Source: an uncultured Muribaculaceae bacterium (GTDB lineage Bacteria; Bacteroidota; Bacteroidia; Bacteroidales; Muribaculaceae). From it: a stretch of DNA of 64,000 nt. The translations under genes and the position numbers were made by a program. Below are positions 25,354 through 33,470 of this stretch, in pieces (the stretch's first letter is position 1; every line of letters begins with the position of its first letter). The notes under the pieces were generated by a model, which had not been told where the DNA came from, ran no database searches, and saw only the letters and a list, made by a program, of their open reading frames with translations. The stretch covers positions 1 to 64,000 of the forward strand of contig CAJUDL010000005.1 in assembly GCA_910585285.1 (NCBI GenBank), in the 5' to 3' direction.

Positions 25354-27108
25354 ATGTATAGAAACAGAACATGCGGCGAACTTCGCCTCGCCGATGCCGG
25401 ACAGAGCGTGACACTCGCCGGCTGGGTGCAACGCACCCGCAAAATGGGCGGCATGACATTCGTGGATGTCCGCGACCGCTACGGCATCACCCAGGTGGTT
25501 TTCAACAATGAGATTGACCGCGAACTCACTGAAGCGGCAAATGCACTCGGACGTGAATTCGTGGTGCAGGTAACAGGGAAAGTAGAGGAGCGCAGCTCTA
25601 AAAACGCCAACCTGCCTACCGGCGATATCGAGGTAATTGCTGACAGCATCAAGATCCTCAATCGCAGTGAGATCCCCCCTTTCACTATTGAAGACAATAC
25701 AGATGGCGGTGATGACCTCCGCATGAAATACAGATATCTTGACCTCCGTCGGCCATGCGTGCGCCGCAATCTCGAACTCCGCCACAAGATGGCATTCGAG
25801 ATCCGCCGTTATCTTGACGCACAAGGATTCCTGGAGATCGAGACCCCTATACTTGTGAAATCCACGCCGGAAGGAGCCCGTGACTTTGTGGTGCCTTCTC
25901 GCATGAATCCCGGAGAGTTCTATGCCCTTCCCCAGAGCCCGCAGCTTTTCAAGCAGCTCCTCATGGTGAGTGGATATGACCGCTATTTCCAGATTGCTAA
26001 ATGTTTCCGCGACGAAGACCTTCGCGCCGACCGTCAGCCGGAGTTTACTCAGATCGACTGCGAGATGAGCTTTGTTGAGCAGGAGGATGTGATACAGACA
26101 TTCGAAGGTCTTGTGAAACACATCTTCAAATATGTGAAAGGAATCGATTTCACAGATCCGTTCCCCCGTATCACATGGGCTGACGCAATGCAACGCTATG
26201 GTTCCGACAAACCGGATATCCGCTTCGGCATGGAGTTTGTAGAACTCAATGATGTTGCAAAAGGGAAAGGTTTCAGCGTGATCGATGACGCAGAACTCAC
26301 AGTCGGCATCGTTGCCAAGGGATGCGCAAGCTATTCACGCAAACAGCTCGACGAGCTTACGGAGTTTGTAAAGCGTCCGCAGGTTGGAGCCAAGGGACTC
26401 ATATATGTTAAATTCGAAGCTGACGGCTCCATCAAGAGTTCTGTCGGTAAATTCTATAGCGAAGATGAACTTCGCGCATGGGGCAAAAAGGCTGGCGCTG
26501 AAGCCGGCGACCTGCTGCTCGTGATGACAGGTGAAGCGATGAAGACACGCAAACAGCTTTGCGAATTGCGTCTTGAGCTCGGCAATCGTCTCGGACTCCG
26601 CGACAAGAACGTATTCGCACCTCTTTGGGTTATTGACTTCCCCCTCTTCGAATGGGACGACGAAACGCAGCGTTACTACGCGATGCATCATCCTTTCACC
26701 TCTCCGAATCCGGAGGATATCCCGATGTTGAAGACAGATACGGGCAAAGTGCGCGCTACTGCTTACGACATAGTGGTTAACGGAACAGAGCTTGGCGGCG
26801 GATCAATACGTATCCACGATGCAGCTCTTCAGGATGAGATGTTTGAATTCCTCGGCTTCACACCAGAACGCGCACACGAACAGTTTGGATTCTTAATGAA
26901 TGCATTCAAATATGGGGCACCACCTCACGGAGGTCTTGCCCTCGGCTTCGACCGATTCGTGTCGATTCTCGCAGGTCTCGACACCATCCGCGATGTCATC
27001 GCATTCCCGAAAAACAACTCAGGTCGCGATGTGATGAATGAGTCGCCATCACCAATCGATCAGGCTCAACTCGATGAGCTTCAGCTTCAGCTGGCACCCC
27101 GCAAATAA
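25354..27108 (+). CDS. aspS: Aspartyl-tRNA synthetase
   Basis: Class II synthetase (584 residues) charging tRNA-Asp. It has an N-terminal OB anticodon-binding domain (about 1-100; LAGWVQRTRKMGGMTFVDVR), then the bacterial catalytic domain: motif 2 in FRDEDLRADRQPEFTQID, the bacterial GAD insertion (about 290-410) and motif 3 GAPPHGGLALGFDR. QSPQLFKQ and GGGSIRIHD are the usual ATP/aspartate contacts. It has its own promoter upstream and no obvious partner. Length is normal for the bacterial D-type enzyme; AspRS versus AspRS/AsnRS non-discrimination cannot be judged here. Confidence 0.97.
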   Translation: MYRNRTCGELRLADAGQSVTLAGWVQRTRKMGGMTFVDVRDRYGITQVVFNNEIDRELTEAANALGREFVVQVTGKVEERSSKNANLPTGDIEVIADSIKILNRSEIPPFTIEDNTDGGDDLRMKYRYLDLRRPCVRRNLELRHKMAFEIRRYLDAQGFLEIETPILVKSTPEGARDFVVPSRMNPGEFYALPQSPQLFKQLLMVSGYDRYFQIAKCFRDEDLRADRQPEFTQIDCEMSFVEQEDVIQTFEGLVKHIFKYVKGIDFTDPFPRITWADAMQRYGSDKPDIRFGMEFVELNDVAKGKGFSVIDDAELTVGIVAKGCASYSRKQLDELTEFVKRPQVGAKGLIYVKFEADGSIKSSVGKFYSEDELRAWGKKAGAEAGDLLLVMTGEAMKTRKQLCELRLELGNRLGLRDKNVFAPLWVIDFPLFEWDDETQRYYAMHHPFTSPNPEDIPMLKTDTGKVRATAYDIVVNGTELGGGSIRIHDAALQDEMFEFLGFTPERAHEQFGFLMNAFKYGAPPHGGLALGFDRFVSILAGLDTIRDVIAFPKNNSGRDVMNESPSPIDQAQLDELQLQLAPRK

Positions 27109-27115
27109 CATAGCC

Positions 27116-27152
27116 CATTAAACATTCAACATTTCACATTAAACATTAATTA
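27116..27152. repeat. Short CATTAAAC-type intergenic repeat
   Basis: Blocks ATTAAACATTCAACATTTCA and CATTAAACATTAAT, the reverse-complement form of the TTTAATGTGTAATG blocks found elsewhere. It lies between aspS and the Nif3-like gene. Confidence 0.6.
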
Positions 27153-27203
27153 TAACTCTTGTCAACTCCACTCGACATATTGGAGGCCATAAAGGCAAAG
27201 AAG

Positions 27204-27989
27204 ATGGTGAAAGTTTCCGATATAGCCGCAGCTATTGAGGAGTTTGCTCCCAAGTCGCTGCAGGAAAGTTATGACAACACAGGTCTTCAGGTTGGTGATC
27301 CTCAAATGGGGGTCACCGCCGCGTTGCTGTGTCTTGACATCACGGAAGAGATTCTTGACGAAGCCATCCAGCGACAATGCAACCTTGTAATCACACATCA
27401 TCCGCTGATTTTTCACGGTTTGAAGGAGATAACAGGCCGCACGGCAATCGAAAGGATTGTGGTGAAAGCCATTCGCAACAACATAGCGATCTATTCCGCC
27501 CATACAAATCTTGATTCGGCATGGGAGGGAGTAAGCCATGAGATGGCTCATATGCTCGACATCAGAGACCTTCAGGTGCTTGAACCCAGGGATGGCGAAG
27601 GCACCATAGGATTAGGCGTGATCGGAAACGTCAAACCCACGCCGAAGCTTGAATTTCTCCGTAAAGTCAAGGAGACTTTTGGAGTCAAGGCTCTGAGATT
27701 TTCAGAGCAGTCGCCGCAATTGGTGGTGAAAAGAGTTGCCCTCTGCGGAGGCGCGGGAGCATCACTGATTGGAGACGCTATCAAGGCAGGTGCTGACGCA
27801 ATCATCACCGGAGATGTGAAATATCACGATTTCACAGCTTATGGACTTGACATCATCATTGCCGACATCGGTCATTATGAAAGCGAATTATGCGTATGCA
27901 AGATATTCTCACGCATCATCCGTGACAAATATCCCGATTGTCTCCTTTATTTCTCGGAAATGGAAACAAATCCTATCGGAGTGATGTGA
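27204..27989 (+). CDS. Nif3-like dinuclear metal-centre protein
   Basis: Protein of about 261 residues in the NIF3/YbgI family (annotated in places as GTP cyclohydrolase 1 type 2-like; the true reaction is unsettled). Metal-ligand motifs are VITHHPLIFHG (His-His), YSAHTNLDSA (His, Asp) and IADIGHYESE (His, Glu near the end). I chose ATG 27204 because MVKVSDIAAAIEEFAPKSLQ is the standard family N-terminus; the frame is open upstream from TTG 27159, but that extension is not family-like. It is the short form without the central insert seen in some homologues. A zinc-ribbon gene follows after a tandem-repeat spacer. Confidence 0.9.
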   Translation: MVKVSDIAAAIEEFAPKSLQESYDNTGLQVGDPQMGVTAALLCLDITEEILDEAIQRQCNLVITHHPLIFHGLKEITGRTAIERIVVKAIRNNIAIYSAHTNLDSAWEGVSHEMAHMLDIRDLQVLEPRDGEGTIGLGVIGNVKPTPKLEFLRKVKETFGVKALRFSEQSPQLVVKRVALCGGAGASLIGDAIKAGADAIITGDVKYHDFTAYGLDIIIADIGHYESELCVCKIFSRIIRDKYPDCLLYFSEMETNPIGVM

Positions 27990-28000
27990 GGAATTAATAA

Positions 28001-28042
28001 TTAATGGTTAATGGTTAATGGTTAATGGTTAATGGTTAATGA
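28001..28042 (+). repeat. Tandem 7-bp repeat (TTAATGG)
   Basis: Five exact TTAATGG units followed by TTAATGA and TTAATAA, in the 92-bp gap before the zinc-ribbon gene. Related TTAATGGTTAATAATTAAT blocks occur at 58490-58590. Confidence 0.9.
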
Positions 28043-28081
28043 TTAATAATCAATAATTAGGAATTAAAAAACATACCATAT

Positions 28082-28906
28082 ATGGCAACAGAGAAAAAAA
28101 GCGACAAAGAACGCAGTGTGGAAGAGCGTCTCAAAGCTCTATATCAACTGCAAACATATCTTTCGGAAATCGACCGCATCAAAACTCTGCGCGGCGAGCT
28201 TCCCAATGAAGTGAAAGACCGGGAGGATGAAATCGTACGTTATCAGACACGAATAGCCAAACACGAAGAGGAAATAGCAAGCCTCAACAGTCTCATCAAG
28301 ACAAAGCAGGGGGAGATCATTATGCGTCGCGAAAAAATCGCAAAATACGACGAGCAGATCAACAACGTGCGTAATAACCGAGAATTTGCTTATCTTGAGA
28401 AGGAGAAGGAATTTGAAAGCCTTGAGATAGAGCTTGCTGAAAAGAATATACGCGACGCTCATACCAAAATCGAAGCTAAGACTGCTGAGATTGAACACGA
28501 TAAAGAGGAACTCGCCGACAACGAGCATATCCTTGAACAGAAAAAAAAGGAACTCGATGAAATCATATCCGAGACCCGTCAGGAAGAAGAAGCTATCCGC
28601 GAGAAAGCAAAAGCACTCGAACCTCTTATTGACGACTATACACTCGCAGCATTCAAGCGAATCCGCAAAAATGCCCGCAATGGTCTTGGCATCGTAAGCG
28701 TGCAACGCAATGCATGTGGTGGATGTTTCAACCGTATTCCGCCGCAGCGTCAGCTCGAAATCCGCATGCATAAGAAAGTTATTGTATGCGAGTATTGCGG
28801 ACGCATTATGATCGATGCTGCACTTGCCGGGGTTGAAGATATTCAGAAACCTGAGGTTGCCGAGAAAAAGAAAGGACGCAAGACTGCCGATAAATCCGAC
28901 AAATAA
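28082..28906 (+). CDS. Zinc-ribbon coiled-coil protein (C4-type, DUF164/CdsZ-like)
   Basis: Protein of 274 residues. A long charged coiled coil (about 10-190) is followed by a C4 zinc ribbon with CGGCF and CEYCG spaced about 25 residues apart, then a Lys-rich tail. The arrangement matches the bacterial C4-type zinc ribbon family (DUF164), members of which have been proposed to act as chaperones or in DNA/RNA-linked processes. Its exact job here is unknown. Its stop overlaps the start of queD by one base, so it is probably co-transcribed with queD-queE. Confidence 0.85.
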   Translation: MATEKKSDKERSVEERLKALYQLQTYLSEIDRIKTLRGELPNEVKDREDEIVRYQTRIAKHEEEIASLNSLIKTKQGEIIMRREKIAKYDEQINNVRNNREFAYLEKEKEFESLEIELAEKNIRDAHTKIEAKTAEIEHDKEELADNEHILEQKKKELDEIISETRQEEEAIREKAKALEPLIDDYTLAAFKRIRKNARNGLGIVSVQRNACGGCFNRIPPQRQLEIRMHKKVIVCEYCGRIMIDAALAGVEDIQKPEVAEKKKGRKTADKSDK

Positions 28907-29238
28907 TGTATTATGTAAGGAAACGCCTGGAGGTGAGTGCAGCTCATCAGCTTGAACTGAGCTACGAGAGCAAGTGCTCACAACTCCATGGTCATAACTG
29001 GATAATCATTGTGGAATGCCGTGCGCGTGAGCTTAACGCTGACGGCATGGTGGCAGATTTTACTCTGATAAAAAACAAGATAATGAACATGCTCGATCAC
29101 CAGGTGATCAATGATGTTCTCCCATTTAATCCTACTGCGGAGAATATTGCTCGCTGGGTGGTTGACACTATTCCTTCATGCTATCGTTGCGAGGTGCAGG
29201 AAAGCGAAGGGAATATGGCTGCATATGAGGAAGATTAA
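28906..29238 (+). CDS. queD: 6-carboxy-5,6,7,8-tetrahydropterin synthase
   Basis: Second step of preQ0 synthesis from 7,8-dihydroneopterin triphosphate. Protein of 110 residues with zinc-ligand His14 (SAAHQL) and the C-x3-H-G-H motif (Cys24, His28, His30) that marks QueD rather than eukaryotic-type PTPS. A Glu near the end (VQESEGNMA) is the usual substrate contact. It overlaps the upstream zinc-ribbon gene by 1 bp and queE by 14 bp, indicating translational coupling. No folE gene is in the window. Confidence 0.93.
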   Translation: MYYVRKRLEVSAAHQLELSYESKCSQLHGHNWIIIVECRARELNADGMVADFTLIKNKIMNMLDHQVINDVLPFNPTAENIARWVVDTIPSCYRCEVQESEGNMAAYEED

Positions 29239-29824
29239 CGAGATATTCTATTCCCTCCAGGGAGAAGGACATCATGAGGGTTATCCTTCAGTGTTCGTCC
29301 GTTTTTCAGGATGCAATCTTAACTGCTCTTTTTGCGACACAGCCCATGACGAGGGCATATATATGGATGATGACGCGATAATTCGCGCCATCAATCTTTA
29401 TTCTGCCGACTGGGTGGTACTGACCGGAGGAGAACCCGCAATGTGGATAGACGAAGATTTCATTCATCTTCTTAAACGCGCCACGGGGAAGAAGATAGCC
29501 ATCGAGACCAATGGGACGTTCCATGTGCCTGAAGGTATAGACTGGGTCACTGTAAGTCCCAAATCCGGCTTTGAAGGTGCGGGAGACGCCCCGGTAAAGG
29601 TAAAACATGCCAATGAAATCAAAGTAGTAGACATAGGTCAGGATCTCGATCCCTATTTCGACCTTCCCTGCCGAGGTGAAGATACTATAATGTATCTTCA
29701 GCCTTGCTATGTGCCGGATGAAGAGCAGTTCCGCCAAAACCGGCTGAGCACGGTTCGCCGCATCCTTGCAGATCCGAAATGGACCCTGTCGGTGCAGCTT
29801 CACCGCTATTTGGATATACCGTAG
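29225..29824 (+). CDS. queE: 7-carboxy-7-deazaguanine synthase (radical SAM)
   Basis: Radical SAM enzyme making the deazaguanine ring. The N-terminus is KINEIFYSLQGEGHHEGYPS with the cluster motif CNLNCSFC (CxxxCxxC), then TGGEPA (SAM contact), IETNGT and SPKSGF. About 199 residues from ATG 29225. I prefer this start because it gives the canonical N-terminus; the open frame further upstream is out-of-frame queD. It overlaps queD by 14 bp at the start. Its 3' end overlaps the convergent queC by 19 bp. Confidence 0.93.
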   Translation: MRKINEIFYSLQGEGHHEGYPSVFVRFSGCNLNCSFCDTAHDEGIYMDDDAIIRAINLYSADWVVLTGGEPAMWIDEDFIHLLKRATGKKIAIETNGTFHVPEGIDWVTVSPKSGFEGAGDAPVKVKHANEIKVVDIGQDLDPYFDLPCRGEDTIMYLQPCYVPDEEQFRQNRLSTVRRILADPKWTLSVQLHRYLDIP

Positions 29825-30444
29825 GCGTAAGCCAAAGCCTCTGCACGTTCAACGCATGTGCCACATTTGCCGCAAGGCTTCTCGCCTCCTTTATAACAGG
29901 AATAAGTGTGGTCGTAATCCACGCCAAGATTCTTGCCTATAACGGCAATTTCACCCTTGGTAATGTTAGTATAGGGCGCAATGATGGAGACTCCATCATA
30001 TGTGCCCTCTTTCATTGCCTCTGACATAGCCTTAACAAACCCTTCTCGGCAATCAGGATATATCGCATGGTCGCCGCCATGATTTGCAATCATCACATGC
30101 TTCAATCCTCTTGATTCAGCAAGACCACATGCAACCGAAAGCATGATGCCGTTACGGAAAGGCACAACCGTCGATTTCATATTCTCATCGGCATAATGAC
30201 CTTCGGGAATCGCATCAGCCCCTGAAAGAAGAGAGCTTTCGAAATACTCACCCATAAATTTCAATGGAATCACCAGGTGCTCCACACCCAAAAGATTGCA
30301 TTGCCAGCGCGCACACTCTATTTCGCGTGCATTATGATTCGAACCATAGTCGAATGTTACCGCAAGCGCAATGCGCTCCTTCATGTCGTGAAGTAGCGTG
30401 ACCGAATCCATCCCCCCTGATAATACTATAATAGAATCTTTCAC
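29806..30444 (-). CDS. queC: 7-cyano-7-deazaguanine synthase
   Basis: ATP-dependent enzyme converting carboxydeazaguanine to preQ0. It has a PP-loop SGGMDSVT (residues 9-16) and a C-terminal zinc site in CYKGGEKPCGKCGTC. 212 residues. The start codon is GTG (30444-30442), an uncommon choice. It is convergent with queE and overlaps it by 19 bp; on the same strand, queF lies upstream across a repeat-filled gap. The four que genes together supply preQ1 for queuosine in tRNA. Confidence 0.95.
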   Translation of the reverse strand: MKDSIIVLSGGMDSVTLLHDMKERIALAVTFDYGSNHNAREIECARWQCNLLGVEHLVIPLKFMGEYFESSLLSGADAIPEGHYADENMKSTVVPFRNGIMLSVACGLAESRGLKHVMIANHGGDHAIYPDCREGFVKAMSEAMKEGTYDGVSIIAPYTNITKGEIAVIGKNLGVDYDHTYSCYKGGEKPCGKCGTCVERAEALAYAYGISK

Positions 30445-30445
30445 C

Positions 30446-30573
30446 CTTTTATTAATGTGTAATGTGTAATGTTTAATGAGACTTTAGGCTTTAGGCTTTA
30501 GGTTTTAGAATTCGATACTATTAATTCCTAATTCCCAATTCCTAACTCCTAATTCCTAATTCCTAAACCCCAA
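30446..30573. repeat. Low-complexity intergenic repeat between queC and queF
   Basis: TTAATGTGTAATGTGTAATG, TTTAGGCTTTAGGCTTTAGG and CCTAATTCCTAATTCC blocks in the same order as at 18988-19132. Its right end runs into the last codons of queF. Confidence 0.75.
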
Positions 30574-31026
30574 TGCCTCGACCTTGCGGGAGTGCACAAG
30601 ATCCTGATGATCAGCATCCCCCATGTTGGCAAAGGGATAGATGGAAATGCCACCACGAGGCATGAATACCCCGCGGACCTCAATATATTTCGGGTCCATC
30701 AGTGCCGCAAGATCCTTCATTATAATATTCACACAATCCTCATGAAAATCTCCATGGTTACGGAAACTGAATAGATAAAGCTTAAGGCTCTTACTTTCAA
30801 CCATCCGTTCTCGAGGAATATATGTGATATAGATATGTCCGAAGTCTGGCTGCCCCGTTTTAGGACAAAGAGTAGTGAATTCCGGACAATCAAAAGTCAC
30901 TACATATTCATTTTCCGGATGCTTATTCTCAAACGTCTCCAACAGAGACGGATCATAATCAGTAGGATACTTCACCCCCTGGTTTCCCAGCAGGCTCACC
31001 CCTTCAAGTTCTTTTTCTGTTCTCAT
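30556..31026 (-). CDS. queF: NADPH-dependent 7-cyano-7-deazaguanine reductase
   Basis: Reduces the nitrile of preQ0 to preQ1, the last free-base step of queuosine synthesis. Short unimodular form (156 residues). The catalytic Cys is in TTLCPKTGQPDF, the QueF motif is ESKSLKLY, and FHED holds the conserved Glu/Asp. It sits upstream of queC on the same strand, with 111 bp of mostly repeat sequence between them. The C-terminal codons reach into that repeat, so the last residues (VEALGFRN) may not be conserved. Confidence 0.95.
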   Translation of the reverse strand: MRTEKELEGVSLLGNQGVKYPTDYDPSLLETFENKHPENEYVVTFDCPEFTTLCPKTGQPDFGHIYITYIPRERMVESKSLKLYLFSFRNHGDFHEDCVNIIMKDLAALMDPKYIEVRGVFMPRGGISIYPFANMGDADHQDLVHSRKVEALGFRN

Positions 31027-31076
31027 ACTGCAAAATTACAAAAAATTCGAGAGATTGCCCACAATTGCCGACACAT

Positions 31077-31110
31077 CAAAAAAACGGCCGCTCTCGCGAG
31101 TGACCGTTTT
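31077..31110 (-). terminator. Terminator downstream of lptF/G
   Basis: On the minus strand, AAAACGG pairs with CCGTTTT around an inner CTCGCGAG palindrome, followed by a run of seven T. Confidence 0.8.
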
Positions 31111-31114
31111 CTTT

Positions 31115-31130
31115 AACAGGCATGCCTGTT
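31115..31130. promoter_or_regulatory. Perfect 16-bp palindrome
   Basis: AACAGGCATGCCTGTT, between the lptF/G terminator and the lptF/G stop codon, and about 90 bp upstream of queF. It could be a protein-binding operator or an extra RNA hairpin; nothing decides which. Confidence 0.4.
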
Positions 31131-31222
31131 AGAACTTAAACTTAATGAACAAAAATCTATCTTCTTTCTTTTCATTATTTAAAACATAAGAAAGGGAAAA
31201 ATAGTTTTGAACATAATATATT

Positions 31223-33133
31223 TTAACATTTATTAACTATACGAATTTCTTCAAGTGCCGTTTTTTCTACTGCTTCAAACTCTTTTACGAGTCTTTTGCA
31301 ATATGGAATGCTCAAGAGATAGATCAATCCTCCAACAGGGAAGAGAATTTCCAGAGTGAGGCGCAACCAACGACGTGAAGTAGGATGATAAATCCATAGA
31401 GGCTTGATAACCGGGAATTGTTCGAGCTTGGAATTTACTTTCAGGTCTCGCGAGTCATGGAGATAGTTTACCGTTTCATCCACAAGTGCCCCGATTCTTT
31501 CTATATCTTTCAATGCGTATCCACGCTTCCAGTATTCGAAATATGACATCATGCCGCCATTGCGACGCAACCATATCCTCGCCTCTCCATAGAGTCTTAC
31601 AAGCATAGATTCCTCCCTACGTTTGGAAACTTCATTTATGATCACCTCCTTCATGGGGACATGCCGTTTCTCTCTCAGTCCAAGCCAACGGCTGATAAGA
31701 CTGATGTAAAGGTCTTTGTTGAACACTGACGAATCGTTCATCGCCTTGTATGTCACAAAGATACCCAGAGGCAACAATACTGAGGTGGAGAGCCACATTC
31801 CTACCCAGACTTCAATACGTCCGTCGCGTGCCATCTTGTATCCCGTATTGTCAATGATATAATAAAAAAGGAAGAGCAAGACTGAAATCACAAGTGGCGT
31901 CCCGAGCCCCCCCTTACGGATGATAGCACCTAAAGGAGCGCCGATAAAGAAGAAAATGATACATGCCACGGATAGCGTAAACTTCTTTATAAGCTCTATC
32001 TCATGACGGCGAATGGAACGCTTCTCATCAGACATTGTCAAAGCCCGGAACTCAAGTTCCGCTGCCCGATTACTCGTAAGTTGTCGTGCCTGTTTATAAA
32101 GATCACCTTTCTGCGCAGGAGACAGAGCCGCAAGAAGTGAATCGAGCTGCATCGGTTTTACCGGATCTAACGCCTTTGCAGCTGCAATGGAATCTGCCGA
32201 CTCCATGTCAGAGAAATAATTGGAACGCATCACGCCCGAGAATGATGTCCGTTTGAGATCGCTAGCATATCCTGCACCTATTGAATCAACCCGAACGGAT
32301 ATTGAATCTATAGTCTGACGCAGCTCTTCCATGTTTTTTCCTACATATTGTTTACGCATTCCCCCTTCGTCAAGGCGATTGAAGTTGGCATCGAAAGGTA
32401 TCAGTACCTCCTTGTCGACAAACGACTCCCTGCGGAAGGGAACGTTTCGGTCGAGAGATCTCTGTTCGCGCAGGTTCTCAAACTGCTCACCAGTGAAAAG
32501 ATGCAAATAAAGATACTTACTGTCTTTAGTGAACGCAAGGCGAGCTGAATCGGCAAGCAGAATGGTGGAGTTATCGCCTCCTCTGCTAATATCGTAAATC
32601 ATAGCGTCATACAGCACGCCCGTCTCACGGTTCTTGCTCTTTACATAGAGGTTATAACCGGGGATCTGGTCGTAGAACGAACCCTCGGGAATCTCCACTT
32701 CCGGGCTTTTCTGTTTCATAGAGAATAGAAGCGTCCACATTTTAACCTGTGCCTTAGGAAGGATGTCGTTCTGGAAGAAAAAAGCTCCCACGGCAATTGC
32801 CATCACGAGTATTATAAGGGGCTTCATTACGTGAAGCAAGGATATGCCGGAAGCTTTGATTGCTGTAAGTTCGGAACGTTCTCCAAGATTGCCGAAAGTC
32901 ATCAGGCTCGCAAGAAGAATGGCAAGAGGCAACGCCATTGGCACCAGAGTGACAGCAGCGTAAAAGAATAATTCGCCAAGCACAGAAAAAGAGAGACCTT
33001 TGCCAACCAGGTCGTCGATATATTTCCAGAGAAACTGCATGAGCACAATAAAGAGCACAATGAAGAAAGTCATTGCGAACAGAGGCAGAAAACTCTTTAA
33101 TATAAAAAGATATAGACGTTTTACAATACGCAT
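31223..33133 (-). CDS. LptF/LptG family permease
   Basis: Inner-membrane subunit of the ABC transporter that extracts lipopolysaccharide from the inner membrane (YjgP/YjgQ family). N-terminal membrane helices (about 10-100; SFLPLFAMTFFIVLFIVLMQ) are followed by a large periplasmic beta domain, three more helices (about 385-480; FTLSVACIIFFFIGAPLGAI) and a long C-terminal cytoplasmic region. At about 637 residues it is much longer than proteobacterial LptF (about 365), as usual in Bacteroidales. I start at ATG 33133 (MRIVKRLYLFILKSFLPLF). An upstream in-frame ATG at 33187 would add an atypical Cys/His-rich stretch. Confidence 0.9.
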   Translation of the reverse strand: MRIVKRLYLFILKSFLPLFAMTFFIVLFIVLMQFLWKYIDDLVGKGLSFSVLGELFFYAAVTLVPMALPLAILLASLMTFGNLGERSELTAIKASGISLLHVMKPLIILVMAIAVGAFFFQNDILPKAQVKMWTLLFSMKQKSPEVEIPEGSFYDQIPGYNLYVKSKNRETGVLYDAMIYDISRGGDNSTILLADSARLAFTKDSKYLYLHLFTGEQFENLREQRSLDRNVPFRRESFVDKEVLIPFDANFNRLDEGGMRKQYVGKNMEELRQTIDSISVRVDSIGAGYASDLKRTSFSGVMRSNYFSDMESADSIAAAKALDPVKPMQLDSLLAALSPAQKGDLYKQARQLTSNRAAELEFRALTMSDEKRSIRRHEIELIKKFTLSVACIIFFFIGAPLGAIIRKGGLGTPLVISVLLFLFYYIIDNTGYKMARDGRIEVWVGMWLSTSVLLPLGIFVTYKAMNDSSVFNKDLYISLISRWLGLREKRHVPMKEVIINEVSKRREESMLVRLYGEARIWLRRNGGMMSYFEYWKRGYALKDIERIGALVDETVNYLHDSRDLKVNSKLEQFPVIKPLWIYHPTSRRWLRLTLEILFPVGGLIYLLSIPYCKRLVKEFEAVEKTALEEIRIVNKC

Positions 33134-33276
33134 TGTTACAATACAAAAGGTGTGCCGCGCACAGTGCATAACCTCCGCGTGGCTCATTTCGGGCGTAAAG
33201 TTACTAAAATTATCTCAAAAAATATCCTGTTATTCCTCCTCCTTTGCCAAAATCTTTGTAACTTTGGGGTAGTTTT
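33134..33276. promoter_or_regulatory. Divergent promoter region of lptF/G and pta
   Basis: Plus strand: TAACTTTG (33259-33266) is a consensus -7 box pointing to pta. Minus strand: TAACTTTA (about 33207-33200) is a -7-like box pointing to lptF/G. The -33 elements are not clear. If the plus-strand box is used, the whole of repeat copy D lies in the pta leader. Confidence 0.45.
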
Positions 33277-33285
33277 TAAATCAAT

Positions 33286-33456
33286 TCAACTTTCGCAAGC
33301 GAAAAGTTGAAGTTTATAAGTTTAATCGCGCAAGACGCAGTTTATAAGTTTATTTGTCTGAGCCGAAGTAAATAAAAACAACGCCCCTATTTTCATCAGA
33401 TAAACATTTAAACTTCTAAACTCTTAAACTTTAAGTTGAAGCTTGCAAAACTTAAA
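33286..33456 (-). repeat. MITE-like element, copy D, with exact 9-bp target duplication
   Basis: A 171-bp element running TCAACTTTCGCAAGC ... GCTTGCAAAACTTAAA on the plus strand (inverted relative to copies A-C). It is flanked on both sides by TAAATCAAT (33277-33285 and 33457-33465). It ends 14 bp before the pta start codon. Confidence 0.93.
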
Positions 33457-33470
33457 TAAATCAATATATC

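Noticed and set aside
28001..28042. TTAATGG repeats as a CRISPR or an origin-type iteron array
   Set aside because: Seven-base head-to-tail units with no spacers, and no replication initiator gene nearby.
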